From Sphingobacteriaceae bacterium (GTDB lineage: Bacteria > Bacteroidota > Bacteroidia > Sphingobacteriales > Sphingobacteriaceae), in NCBI GenBank assembly GCA_947460875.1, contig CANHGR010000001.1, positions 1 through 64,000 on the forward strand: DNA of 64,000 bases. Reading direction: 5' to 3'. Below the pieces are notes generated by a model. That model did not search any database. It had not been told where the DNA came from and was given only the letters and a program-made list of their open reading frames with translations. Positions 9,180-17,596 of the stretch are shown one piece after another. The first letter of the stretch is position 1, and every line of letters starts with the position of its first letter. Made by a program: the position numbers and the translations under genes.

Positions 9180-9984
9180 GCTGGCGTATCTCACGATTTT
9201 AGTCGTTTTTTCCGGTTGTAGTAGTAAGCATAGCATTGTTCAACCTACGATAGCTACCGTTCAGCCACAACCTGAGGCCATATCCTTTTCGGCTAAAATT
9301 TCTACAGAAAAAGCTTCTCCGAACAGGGCCTTGGTGGATAAGATCATCGCCGCAAAGGTGATTTTTAATTCAATTTCTATCAGGGCGAAAGCAAACCTGA
9401 CTATTGATAATTTGAATAATGATGTAAATCTTAATATTCGTATCAGTGATGATCAAGCTATTTGGATTTCAGTCACAGCACTTGCTGGCGTTGAAGTAGC
9501 GCGGATCTTGATCAGTCCCGATAGCGTGAAGATTCTTGACAGGATCGAGAATGTTTACGTCAAGAAGCCGTTTAAATACATTCATCAATTTGTAAGTCAT
9601 CAAGTAAACTTTAGAACGTTGCAGGCTATTATTTTAGGGAATCCTCTAGATGAAATTTTAATTGCAGAGTCGAATTTTGCGGATCTAACCGGGAAGTCAG
9701 CTCTGTCCGGTATGCTGAACACAATGGCTTTTGACTTAATATTTGATCAAAATTCAAAATTAACCAGCATGGATTTAATAGACTATAAGTCAAGCCAGTC
9801 GATGAAAGTTAGCTATGCGAGGTTTATTTCGTTATCTGACCAGCTCATCCCTCATGTTCTTATATTGAGATCAGAAGCTCCCGGGAGGCAAATTAGTGGC
9901 AGTGTGGAGTACAATAGAGTGGAGCTTAATGTGCCGGTAGAATTACCATTTACTGTTCCACAAAGATTCAGCATAAAGAATTAA
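9157..9984 (+). CDS. DUF4292 family lipoprotein
   Basis: A 275-residue lipoprotein: a lysine/arginine-rich n-region, a hydrophobic segment and the lipobox VFSGC (Cys21). The body has the beta-rich LolA/LolB-like character of DUF4292, with the pattern LNIRISDDQAIWISVTALAGVEVARILISP and a QVNFRTLQAIILGNPL segment. The function of the family is not established; a role in outer-membrane lipid or lipoprotein handling is an inference from fold resemblance. The gene overlaps the TPR gene by 23 bases and precedes the EnvC-like gene, the usual order in Bacteroidota. Confidence 0.85.
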   Translation: MKRSILNKLAYLTILVVFSGCSSKHSIVQPTIATVQPQPEAISFSAKISTEKASPNRALVDKIIAAKVIFNSISIRAKANLTIDNLNNDVNLNIRISDDQAIWISVTALAGVEVARILISPDSVKILDRIENVYVKKPFKYIHQFVSHQVNFRTLQAIILGNPLDEILIAESNFADLTGKSALSGMLNTMAFDLIFDQNSKLTSMDLIDYKSSQSMKVSYARFISLSDQLIPHVLILRSEAPGRQISGSVEYNRVELNVPVELPFTVPQRFSIKN

Positions 9985-9991
9985 TTTTGGA

Positions 9992-9999
9992 TAGATTTG
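9992..9999 (+). promoter_or_regulatory. Candidate -7 box for the EnvC-like gene
   Basis: TAGATTTG is an exact TAnnTTTG match six bases before the ATG at 10006. It would allow transcription independent of the upstream operon, with almost no leader. A -33 TTG at a suitable distance is not evident. Confidence 0.35.
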
Positions 10000-10005
10000 T
10001 ATTTT

Positions 10006-11238
10006 ATGAAATTTAGGCTAATTCTTTCAGTTATTATTTTCAGCTTTTGCAGTAATGCTTTTGCGCAAAATAGTGAAGATCTAAAACGTCAAAGGGATGC
10101 GCTTAGCCGTGAAATTGAATCTTTAAACCGAAGCTTGCAGCAGACCTCAAGTAGTAAACGGCTATCCTTAAAGCAGATCAATGAGCTAAATGCTCAAATA
10201 CGCTTAAGGCAGAGAAAGATCGGTACAATGAATTCTGAAATAAAGATTCTCGACAACGAAATTTCCGACAATACCAACAGTATTCGTTCGTTGCAAAGCC
10301 AACTTAATAAATTAAAGGAGGAATACGCAGGTATGGTTTTATTTGCATTCAGAAACCAAAGTGCCTATAGCAAGCTGACTTTTGTTTTTGCAGCAAAGGA
10401 CTTTAATCAAGGCTATAAGCGCCTAAAATATCTTCAACAATTTAGCGAGTACAGAAAGAAGCAGGTAAAGTCCATTCAAGAGACGCAACAAGATCTAGGG
10501 CTAAAAATTGTAGAGCTTGATCACAGTAAAAAAGAAAAGGCTACGATGTTGAAGGCGCAGGAGAGAGAACGACGGATACAGCTAAAGGCTAAAGCCAATC
10601 AGGCAAAAGTGTTGAGTACACTAACCAAGCAAGAGAGTCAATATAACCAAGAGCTATCAAGGAAGCGTGCGGAGTCGCAGCGCTTGCAACGAAATATTCA
10701 GGCTGCGATAACTAGAGAGGTTGATGCAGCCAGAAAGGCCGCAGAAGCTGAAAACAAAGCTACTCCGGGATCCAAACCCGTTGCTTCCGGCTCAAGCGTT
10801 TTAAATGCTACCCCAGAGGCTGCTAAGCTTTCCGCAGATTTTTTAGATAATCGCGGACGATTGCCCTGGCCTGTGGCTAGCAGCGGCGGTATTGTTGAGG
10901 GATTTGGTATCCATACCGTCGGTGTCAATGTTAAATCAGAAAACAATGGTGTAAATATTCAAACAGCTCCAGGAGCTGCTGTTCGAGCTATTTTTTCCGG
11001 CGAAGTAAGCAAAATCTTCTCTATTGGATCAACAAAAGTAGTGATGATCATTCATGGCGAATATTTCTCTGTTTACGCAAATCTTAGGGCAGTAAGCGTC
11101 TCTGAAGGTCAGAAAGTTGCAATAAAGCAAACGCTAGGAAGTGTGGCAACAGATGCCTTTGATGGAACTACGCAGGTGCATCTTGAAATTTGGAAAGGTG
11201 GCACGCCAACAAATCCAGAAGTATGGCTTGCACGGTGA
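10006..11238 (+). CDS. EnvC-like murein hydrolase activator with degenerate LytM domain
   Basis: A 410-residue secreted protein with signal peptide (cleavage after SNAFA), a long coiled coil from about residue 25 to 250 and a C-terminal M23/LytM domain. The zinc ligands of active M23 peptidases look lost: the usual HxGxD site reads NNGVNIQ and the HxH region reads YANL, although VHLEIWKGG remains. That is the pattern of EnvC, which activates amidases instead of cutting peptidoglycan itself. ATG 10006 is preferred to TTG 9997 because the signal peptide then has a normal n-region. It belongs to the flippase-dut-TPR-DUF4292 block. Confidence 0.88.
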   Translation: MKFRLILSVIIFSFCSNAFAQNSEDLKRQRDALSREIESLNRSLQQTSSSKRLSLKQINELNAQIRLRQRKIGTMNSEIKILDNEISDNTNSIRSLQSQLNKLKEEYAGMVLFAFRNQSAYSKLTFVFAAKDFNQGYKRLKYLQQFSEYRKKQVKSIQETQQDLGLKIVELDHSKKEKATMLKAQERERRIQLKAKANQAKVLSTLTKQESQYNQELSRKRAESQRLQRNIQAAITREVDAARKAAEAENKATPGSKPVASGSSVLNATPEAAKLSADFLDNRGRLPWPVASSGGIVEGFGIHTVGVNVKSENNGVNIQTAPGAAVRAIFSGEVSKIFSIGSTKVVMIIHGEYFSVYANLRAVSVSEGQKVAIKQTLGSVATDAFDGTTQVHLEIWKGGTPTNPEVWLAR

Positions 11239-11256
11239 TATTTTGCTCATAATTTT

Positions 11257-11264
11257 TATATTTG
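11257..11264 (+). promoter_or_regulatory. Candidate -7 box for the tatA pair
   Basis: TATATTTG matches TAnnTTTG exactly, lies 42 bases before the first tatA start and falls in the gap after the EnvC-like gene. A TTG (11228-11230) lies somewhat farther upstream than the normal -33 spacing. Confidence 0.4.
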
Positions 11265-11306
11265 TGTTGTCGTAATTAAGCGTAGATTTAAACGTTGTAA
11301 ATAATT

Positions 11307-11534
11307 ATGTTTAATATAGGAAGTTCGGAGTTTATGTTAATCGCCTTTGCGGCTTTATTGTTGTTTGGCGGTAAAAAACTTCCTGAGCTTGCTCGCGGAC
11401 TTGGCAGAGGTATTCGGGAGTTTAAAGATGCTTCCGATGATGTAAAGCGGGAGATCCATCGAAACATAAACACGGTCGATGAACCGGAACAAAAGGCTAC
11501 GGAAATTTCGGCAGACAAATCACAAATCAAATAG
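11307..11534 (+). CDS. tatA: Sec-independent protein translocase TatA/E, copy 1
   Basis: A 75-residue TatA/E protein: a short N-terminal membrane helix ([13 protein letters not shown]), the conserved [21 protein letters not shown] amphipathic helix and a charged, disordered tail. It would form the pore component of the Tat system that exports folded proteins. A second paralogue follows after two bases. No tatC gene is in the window. The Phe-Gly hinge is intact. Confidence 0.95.
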   Translation: MFNIGSSEFMLIAFAALLLFGGKKLPELARGLGRGIREFKDASDDVKREIHRNINTVDEPEQKATEISADKSQIK

Positions 11535-11536
11535 AT

Positions 11537-11728
11537 ATGTTAGATATAATTTTAATTGGAAGTTTAGGAACGGGCGAGATTGTATTAATCGTTCTTGCGC
11601 TGTTGTTATTGTTCGGAGGTAAAAAAATTCCGGAATTAATGCGTGGGCTTGGTCGCGGCGTAAAAGAATTTAAAGACGCAAAAGACAATCCTGCTCCAAC
11701 AACTCCCGAAGAGAATAGGAAAGATTAA
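11537..11728 (+). CDS. tatA: Sec-independent protein translocase TatA/E, copy 2
   Basis: A 63-residue paralogue of the preceding gene with the same plan: membrane helix ([14 protein letters not shown]), [21 protein letters not shown] and a short proline/acidic tail. It differs mainly in its N-terminus, which has an extra seven residues before the helix, and in its shorter tail. The two-base gap indicates one transcript. One copy may act as TatA and the other as a TatB/E-like partner, since Bacteroidota usually lack a separate tatB. That division of labour is inferred. Confidence 0.94.
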   Translation: MLDIILIGSLGTGEIVLIVLALLLLFGGKKIPELMRGLGRGVKEFKDAKDNPAPTTPEENRKD

Positions 11729-11892
11729 TTCTTAGACCTGCTTTTTTTAATACCTGTAAGCTCCATGCTTGTTTGAAAGGACATTTATGGGCTTTTTTGT
11801 TTTCCGGCAAACTGATTATTGTAAAATCCTTCTCTAAGTATATCGTTGTTTTCAGTCTATTACTTACATTTACCGTTTAATTTGCTTTGCTT

Positions 11893-13365
11893 GTGAGAGA
11901 ATACAACTCTTTGTCGGAGGTACAACATGATTTGCAGAATGGTGCAATAACCCTCCCCGCAATTGTTGACCATTATATTAATAGAATAAAGAATGAAGCT
12001 CATCTGAACGCTTTTATAGAAGTGTTTGATCAAGAGGCTCGGTCAGAGGCTTTGAAGATTGCTAAGAAACTTGAAGAAGGAAAGGCAGGAAGACTAGCGG
12101 GCATGGTAGTAGGTTTGAAGGATATCATCTGCTACAAAGATCATGGAATTGCTGTTGGCTCTCGAATCCTCCAAAATTATAAATCCATTTATTCCGCGAC
12201 TGTCGTAGAAAGGTTAATTGCTGAAGATGCAATTATAATTGGCAGAACGAATTGCGATGAATTTGCGATGGGGGGCTCCAATGAGAACTCGTATTTCGGT
12301 CACGTAAAAAACTTCGCCGACAATTCAAAAGTGCCCGGTGGGTCTTCGGGCGGATCTGCCGTTGCAGTTCAAGCCGGACTGTGTCTGGCTTGTTTGGGTA
12401 CTGACACCGGCGGCTCGGTTAGACAACCGGCGGCATTTTGCGGAGTGGTTGGTTTAAAACCGACCTATGGTCGTGTATCAAGGCATGGAGTTGTTGCCTA
12501 TGCTTCATCTTTTGATCAGGTAGGCCCTATCACAAAATCTGTTGAAGATGCCGCATTGTTAATGGAAATCATTGCTGGCCCGGATGAATATGATAGTACA
12601 GCCTCAAAATCTAAAGTACCGCCCTATTTTAGCGAACTAAACAATAGCACAGGGAAGAAGCATATCGCCTATCTTTCCGAGACATTATCGAACGGCGGCA
12701 TCGATGCTGAAGTAAAGTCGATGGCTTTAGCTGCTATCAAACGATTACAAGACGAAGGCCATACAGTCGAGCCTGTTTCATTTCAGCTTTTGGATTACGT
12801 TGTACCAACATATTATATTATTACGATGGCAGAAGCTTCCTCTAATTTAGCCAGGTATGATGGAATACATTTTGGTTATAGGAGTAAAACTGCACCTACA
12901 TTAGAAGCAACATATAAAAAGTCTAGATCTGAAGGGTTTGGTGCCGAGGTAAAGCGTAGAATCATGTTGGGAACATTCGTTCTAAGCGCAGGATACTATG
13001 ACGCATATTACGGTAAGGCTCAAAAAGTAAGAAGACTTATTCGTGAGAAAACTGATGAGATCCTAAAAAAATATGATTTCATTTTATTGCCCACCACTCC
13101 AACACCCGCTTTTGGAATCGGAGAAAAAGTTGACGATCCGGTAACAATGTATTTGGCTGATATTTTTACCGTTCAAGCCTCGCTAGGGGGGTTTCCTGCG
13201 ATATCTCTTCCTGTTGGCAATAATACCGCAGGATTGCCGTTAGGTTTACAGTTTATAGGAAAGCGATTTGGAGAATCTGATTTAATGGCATTTTCAAAAA
13301 AGTTCATGGATTTGCTTGAACAAGATAGCGTAAAAAGCCCAGCAAAGGGCAATATCGTAGTTTAA
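11893..13365 (+). CDS. gatA: Asp-tRNA(Asn)/Glu-tRNA(Gln) amidotransferase subunit A
   Basis: A 490-residue amidase-signature enzyme, the glutaminase subunit of GatCAB, which amidates mischarged Glu-tRNA(Gln) or Asp-tRNA(Asn). The Ser-cisSer-Lys triad is intact and correctly spaced: Lys76 (VGLKDII), Ser151 (GGSSGGS) and Ser175 (DTGGS). The start is taken as GTG 11893, giving MREYNSL as in relatives; a TTG six bases upstream is less likely. A TACATTTA element (one mismatch to TAnnTTTG) precedes it. gatB and gatC are not adjacent. Confidence 0.95.
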   Translation: MREYNSLSEVQHDLQNGAITLPAIVDHYINRIKNEAHLNAFIEVFDQEARSEALKIAKKLEEGKAGRLAGMVVGLKDIICYKDHGIAVGSRILQNYKSIYSATVVERLIAEDAIIIGRTNCDEFAMGGSNENSYFGHVKNFADNSKVPGGSSGGSAVAVQAGLCLACLGTDTGGSVRQPAAFCGVVGLKPTYGRVSRHGVVAYASSFDQVGPITKSVEDAALLMEIIAGPDEYDSTASKSKVPPYFSELNNSTGKKHIAYLSETLSNGGIDAEVKSMALAAIKRLQDEGHTVEPVSFQLLDYVVPTYYIITMAEASSNLARYDGIHFGYRSKTAPTLEATYKKSRSEGFGAEVKRRIMLGTFVLSAGYYDAYYGKAQKVRRLIREKTDEILKKYDFILLPTTPTPAFGIGEKVDDPVTMYLADIFTVQASLGGFPAISLPVGNNTAGLPLGLQFIGKRFGESDLMAFSKKFMDLLEQDSVKSPAKGNIVV

Positions 13366-13385
13366 GGCCAAAGCCTATAGATTTT

Positions 13386-14582
13386 ATGATAATGAGAAAA
13401 AAAATGGCATCTGCCGTATTTATCCTTGTTACTTTTGCAGCAGATGTTTTTGCAGCGGATGCTAATACGTCTTTGAACCGGAAAGAGGGAATTCTTAAAA
13501 GTAGTACTCTTTCAATGTATACCAAACTGGTGTCAGATGATCCAGAGGTTCCGCTCTTCAATCCAAATTATAAACAGCGTCTCGATTCAATACAAAAATC
13601 TGTACCGCTCCCCTACAACAAGTATGTTCATAATTATATCAGCATATACGTTGCTCGGCCTGCTCAGATCGGACGAATGGTGGGTCTCTCTAAATTTTAC
13701 TTCCCTATCTATGAAAAGATTTTTGAAGAGAATGGGCTGCCAGATGAACTTAAATTTCTATCCATTGTTGAATCTGCTTTAGATCCGTTTGCAGTCTCTC
13801 GGTCGGGTGCTACGGGCTTATGGCAGTTTATGTATACTACAGCCAAGGGTTATCGCTTAACGATAGACAACTATGTTGATGATAGGAGAGATCCAATCGC
13901 TTCTACTAGTGCCGCAGCTCTTTATTTTAAAGAATCATATTTGGAGTTCGGCGACTGGCTGCTAGCAATTGCTGCCTATAATTGTGGTCGAGGAGCAGTT
14001 TCAAGGGCAATTGAAAAGGCTGGAGGACTCAAAGATTTTTGGGCAATACGCCAATTTCTGCCTCAGGAAACTCAAAACTATGTCCCGGCATTTATTGCCA
14101 TAACATATATGATGAATTGTTACAGCCAACACGATATACGTACTATACCGTCATTGCTGCCAGAATTGACAGACGTTATTCAGGTGAATAGGTTTGTTTC
14201 ACTTTCGAGCGTTGCAAAAGCTGCAGAAATTGGTATCGAGCAGGTTGAAGTTTTAAATCCATCGTATAAAAAGCAGATTATAAACGGTACGCCAACTAAT
14301 CCAAAATCACTGGTGTTGCCTGTCTTAGATAAACAGATCTATTTTAATTTATATTCTGCCTTAAATTCTACCAACGAAGAGCCTAGAATTATTTCTGCCT
14401 CAAATATTCGTTCAGGTACAGCCGATCCAGTTTATCATAGAGTAAAATCCGGCGAGAGTCTTAGCACAATAGCAAATCGGTATCGGGTGGAGGTGCAAGA
14501 TATTAGAGTTTGGAATAGACTTAAAAGCTCTCTAATAGTTCCCGGCCAACGCTTAAAAGTTTCCTCGGGTAAGTCAGTCTAA
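13386..14582 (+). CDS. mltD: MltD-type membrane-bound lytic murein transglycosylase with LysM
   Basis: A 398-residue secreted transglycosylase that cleaves peptidoglycan glycan strands with 1,6-anhydro end formation. Seen: signal peptide (cleavage after DVFA), an SLT domain with catalytic Glu129 in FLSIVESALDP, the GLWQFMYTTAKGY and AIAAYNCGRGAVSRAI motifs, and one LysM repeat at the C-terminus (HRVKSGESLSTIANRY). E. coli MltD has two LysM repeats; one is common in Bacteroidota. ATG 13386 was chosen, with ATG 13392 equally possible. The gene lies 20 bases after gatA. Confidence 0.93.
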   Translation: MIMRKKMASAVFILVTFAADVFAADANTSLNRKEGILKSSTLSMYTKLVSDDPEVPLFNPNYKQRLDSIQKSVPLPYNKYVHNYISIYVARPAQIGRMVGLSKFYFPIYEKIFEENGLPDELKFLSIVESALDPFAVSRSGATGLWQFMYTTAKGYRLTIDNYVDDRRDPIASTSAAALYFKESYLEFGDWLLAIAAYNCGRGAVSRAIEKAGGLKDFWAIRQFLPQETQNYVPAFIAITYMMNCYSQHDIRTIPSLLPELTDVIQVNRFVSLSSVAKAAEIGIEQVEVLNPSYKKQIINGTPTNPKSLVLPVLDKQIYFNLYSALNSTNEEPRIISASNIRSGTADPVYHRVKSGESLSTIANRYRVEVQDIRVWNRLKSSLIVPGQRLKVSSGKSV

Positions 14583-14601
14583 TCTTGATATATATTGTCG
14601 C

Positions 14602-14615
14602 TCCCCTTGCGGGGA
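14602..14615. other. Short TCCCC-TTGC-GGGGA hairpin
   Basis: A perfect five-base stem with a four-base loop in the mltD-maeB gap. There is no U-tract, so it is not a standard terminator. A similar hairpin is present at 57084-57100 before hemJ. Confidence 0.3.
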
Positions 14616-14663
14616 TTAGTCAGAAAGAATTGTATTTTTACCATACTCACCAAACCAAATTTA

Positions 14664-16991
14664 ATGAGTAAAATCAATCATAAACAAGATGCCCTTGATT
14701 ATCATTCGCAGGGGCGCCCCGGTAAGATTCAAGTCCTGCCTACCAAACCGACCAATTCTCAGCGTGATCTGTCTCTAGCCTACTCTCCGGGAGTTGCCGA
14801 GCCATGTCTAAGCATTGCAGAAAATGTCGAAGATGTTTATAAATACACTGCAAAAGGGAATCTTGTAGCCGTTATTTCTAATGGAACAGCGGTTTTAGGA
14901 CTTGGAGACATCGGACCGGAAGCAAGCAAGCCCGTTATGGAGGGTAAAGGTTTGCTCTTTAAAATTTTTGCCGATATTGATGTTTTTGATCTAGAATTGG
15001 ATGTAAAAAGTGTAGATGAATTTGTAAACATTGTAAAAGCACTTCAGCCTACGTTTGGTGGTATTAATCTAGAAGATATAAAAGCTCCAGAGTGTTTCGA
15101 GATTGAACGTCGTCTAAAAGCTGAAATGCAAATTCCAGTAATGCACGATGATCAACACGGAACCGCCATCATATCCTCGGCAGCGCTACTAAATGCCTGT
15201 GAATTGCAGAAAAAGCGCCTTGATCGAGTGAAAATTGTTGTTAATGGTGCCGGTGCAGCCGCTATTTCATGCTCACGTTTGTACGTAAGTTTAGGAGCTA
15301 AGAAGGAAAATATTGTAATGCTTGACCGCACGGGAGTTATACGTAACAACCGCAAAAATTTAGATCCTATTAAAGCTGAGTTTGCAACTACGCGTTCAAT
15401 CAATACCTTGGAGGAAGCAATGAAGGACGCGGATGTATTTATTGGCCTATCGTCTGCAAACACTCTAAGTCCGGAGATATTGAAAACAATGGCTAAGAAT
15501 CCAATAGTATTTGCCATGGCGAATCCAGATCCGGAAATAGAGTATGGCCTCGCTATAAAGACGCGCAAAGATTTAATCATGGCAACCGGACGTTCTGACT
15601 ATCCGAACCAAGTAAATAATGTACTGGGGTTCCCATATATTTTTAGGGGCGCACTAGATGTCCGTGCTACAGCGATCAACGAAAAAATGAAGATTGCGGC
15701 AGTACGGGCAATCGCAGAACTTGCGAAAACAGCTGTGCCTGAAGATGTTAACATGGCCTATAATACAAAGAACCTAAAGTTCGGCAAGGACTACATTATC
15801 CCCAAGCCGATGGATCTTCGGCTAATCACAGTAGTTTCGCCGGCAGTTGCCAGAGCTGCAATCGCCTCCGGCGTAGCACGGAAGAAAATTACCGATTGGG
15901 ATTCATACAAAGAAGAACTAAGGCGAAGGTTGGGGATGGAAGATGCCCTATTGCGGGCTGTAACCAATCAAGCAAAATCAGATCCTAAAAGAGTTGTTTT
16001 CGCTGAAGCGGATAATTATAAAATATTAAAAGCTGCTCAGATAGTAAAAGATGACGGTATCGCTGTTCCTATCTTATTAGGCGATAAAGACAAAATTCAA
16101 AAGATTATTACAGAAAATGCGCTCGAACTCGAAGGGATACAGATTATTGACCCTTCCGAACAACCAGCTAAACTGAATCAATATTCTGAATTTTTATATA
16201 AGAAGAGACAGAGAAAGGGCGTAAGCCTTTCGCAGGCTAAGAAATTGATGCGCGACCGGAATTATTATGGAGCATGCATGGTAGAATTTGGCGAAGCCGA
16301 TGCGTTAATTTCTGGTTTGACTAAAGATTATGCTGCAACCCTGCGCCCTGCTCTTCAGATTATTGGCACTTATCAGAACATTGATCGCGTTGCTGGCATG
16401 TACATGATGTTAACCAAAAAAGGACCGGTGTTTTTTGGCGATACCACAGTTAATGAAAATCCAACCGTTGATGAGTTGGTAGATATCACTGTACTAATTG
16501 CGAATTCTGTTAAGAAATTCAATGTCAATCCAAGAATTGCGATTCTCTCCTACACAAACTTTGGATCCAACGATGGAGAAATCCCGAAAAAGACAAGACA
16601 AGCGGTAAAGATTCTTCATCAAAAACATCCAGAGATAATTGTCGACGGTGAGATGCAGGCTAATTTTGCGATAAACAGTAATTTGCTAAAAGATAACTTC
16701 CCTTTTAGCATTTTGAATGGATCGCCTGCAAATACTCTAGTGTTTCCTAATCTCGAATCAGGTAACATAGCCTATAAGCTTTTACAAGAGTTGGGCGAAG
16801 CGGAAGCCGTTGGCCCTATTCTTCTCGGACTTAACAAACCAGTGCATGTTTTGCAGTTAGATAGTTCAGTTCGTGAGATTGTCAATATGGTTACCATAGC
16901 AGTAGTTGATGTTCAATCGAAAGAAATAAAAGTTGAAGGTGTTGCGCCAAAGAGAAGGGGCTTATTATTTAGAAGTAAATCCAAAAGTTAG
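14664..16991 (+). CDS. maeB: NADP-dependent malic enzyme with phosphotransacetylase-like C-terminal domain
   Basis: A 775-residue MaeB-type enzyme that decarboxylates malate to pyruvate with NADP reduction. The N-terminal malic domain has [12 protein letters not shown], the metal/substrate motif [20 protein letters not shown] and the dinucleotide fold [11 protein letters not shown]. From about residue 430 the chain continues into a phosphate acetyltransferase-like domain ([30 protein letters not shown]), which in the family usually has an allosteric role. ATG 14664 was chosen because [14 protein letters not shown] is the normal family start; an upstream in-frame ATG/TTG extension is not conserved in character. 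It is followed after two bases by ruvA. Confidence 0.95.
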   Translation: MSKINHKQDALDYHSQGRPGKIQVLPTKPTNSQRDLSLAYSPGVAEPCLSIAENVEDVYKYTAKGNLVAVISNGTAVLGLGDIGPEASKPVMEGKGLLFKIFADIDVFDLELDVKSVDEFVNIVKALQPTFGGINLEDIKAPECFEIERRLKAEMQIPVMHDDQHGTAIISSAALLNACELQKKRLDRVKIVVNGAGAAAISCSRLYVSLGAKKENIVMLDRTGVIRNNRKNLDPIKAEFATTRSINTLEEAMKDADVFIGLSSANTLSPEILKTMAKNPIVFAMANPDPEIEYGLAIKTRKDLIMATGRSDYPNQVNNVLGFPYIFRGALDVRATAINEKMKIAAVRAIAELAKTAVPEDVNMAYNTKNLKFGKDYIIPKPMDLRLITVVSPAVARAAIASGVARKKITDWDSYKEELRRRLGMEDALLRAVTNQAKSDPKRVVFAEADNYKILKAAQIVKDDGIAVPILLGDKDKIQKIITENALELEGIQIIDPSEQPAKLNQYSEFLYKKRQRKGVSLSQAKKLMRDRNYYGACMVEFGEADALISGLTKDYAATLRPALQIIGTYQNIDRVAGMYMMLTKKGPVFFGDTTVNENPTVDELVDITVLIANSVKKFNVNPRIAILSYTNFGSNDGEIPKKTRQAVKILHQKHPEIIVDGEMQANFAINSNLLKDNFPFSILNGSPANTLVFPNLESGNIAYKLLQELGEAEAVGPILLGLNKPVHVLQLDSSVREIVNMVTIAVVDVQSKEIKVEGVAPKRRGLLFRSKSKS

Positions 16992-16993
16992 TC

Positions 16994-17578
16994 ATGTATG
17001 CTTATATAGAGGGGAAACTGGCATTCAAATGCCCAACTTATGTGGTTTTAGAAACAGGCGGTGTTGGCTATCACATTAATATTTCTCTACATACCTATTC
17101 TGCGCTTGGAACCATAGAAAGCTGTAAACTATTTACTTGGCTGCACGTAAAGGAGGATGCACATACCCTCTACGGTTTCGCAGAAGAAGGTGAAAGACGC
17201 TTATTTCTCCACTTAATTTCGGTCTCGGGGATAGGCCCAAATACTGGCAGGATGATCCTTTCTTCTATTACTCCTACCGAAATACAGATAGCGATTGTTA
17301 AGGGCGATGTGCCACTTATTCAAAGGATTAAAGGCATCGGCCCTAAATCTGCCCAACGTATGATCCTCGAGCTGCAGGATAAATTAAAGAAAGAAGGTCC
17401 TGATACGTTGATTTCATTGCCTAAGCATAATACAGCCGCTGAAGAAGCACTCTCCGCTTTGATGATGTTAGGTTTCAACAGGAATTTATCTGAGAAAGCT
17501 TTGGCCCAAATCGATAGATCTGGAATCGAGGATACTTCTGTAGAACAATTGATAAAATCTGCCCTGAAAGTATTATAA
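16994..17578 (+). CDS. ruvA: Holliday junction branch migration protein RuvA
   Basis: A 194-residue RuvA with the three usual domains: an N-terminal OB fold (MYAYIEGKLAFKCPTYVVLETGGVGYHI), two helix-hairpin-helix motifs (SVSGIGPNTGRMIL and KGIGPKSAQRMILEL) and a C-terminal three-helix domain (EEALSALMMLGF) that contacts RuvB. It targets the RuvB motor to Holliday junctions. It lies two bases after maeB and 18 before sprA. ruvB and ruvC are elsewhere. Confidence 0.96.
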   Translation: MYAYIEGKLAFKCPTYVVLETGGVGYHINISLHTYSALGTIESCKLFTWLHVKEDAHTLYGFAEEGERRLFLHLISVSGIGPNTGRMILSSITPTEIQIAIVKGDVPLIQRIKGIGPKSAQRMILELQDKLKKEGPDTLISLPKHNTAAEEALSALMMLGFNRNLSEKALAQIDRSGIEDTSVEQLIKSALKVL

Positions 17579-17596
17579 TTAATCAAAATTACGGGA

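Noticed and set aside
15152-15580. 142-codon minus-strand frame opposite maeB
   Set aside because: Shadow frame without motifs, fully inside a conserved gene.
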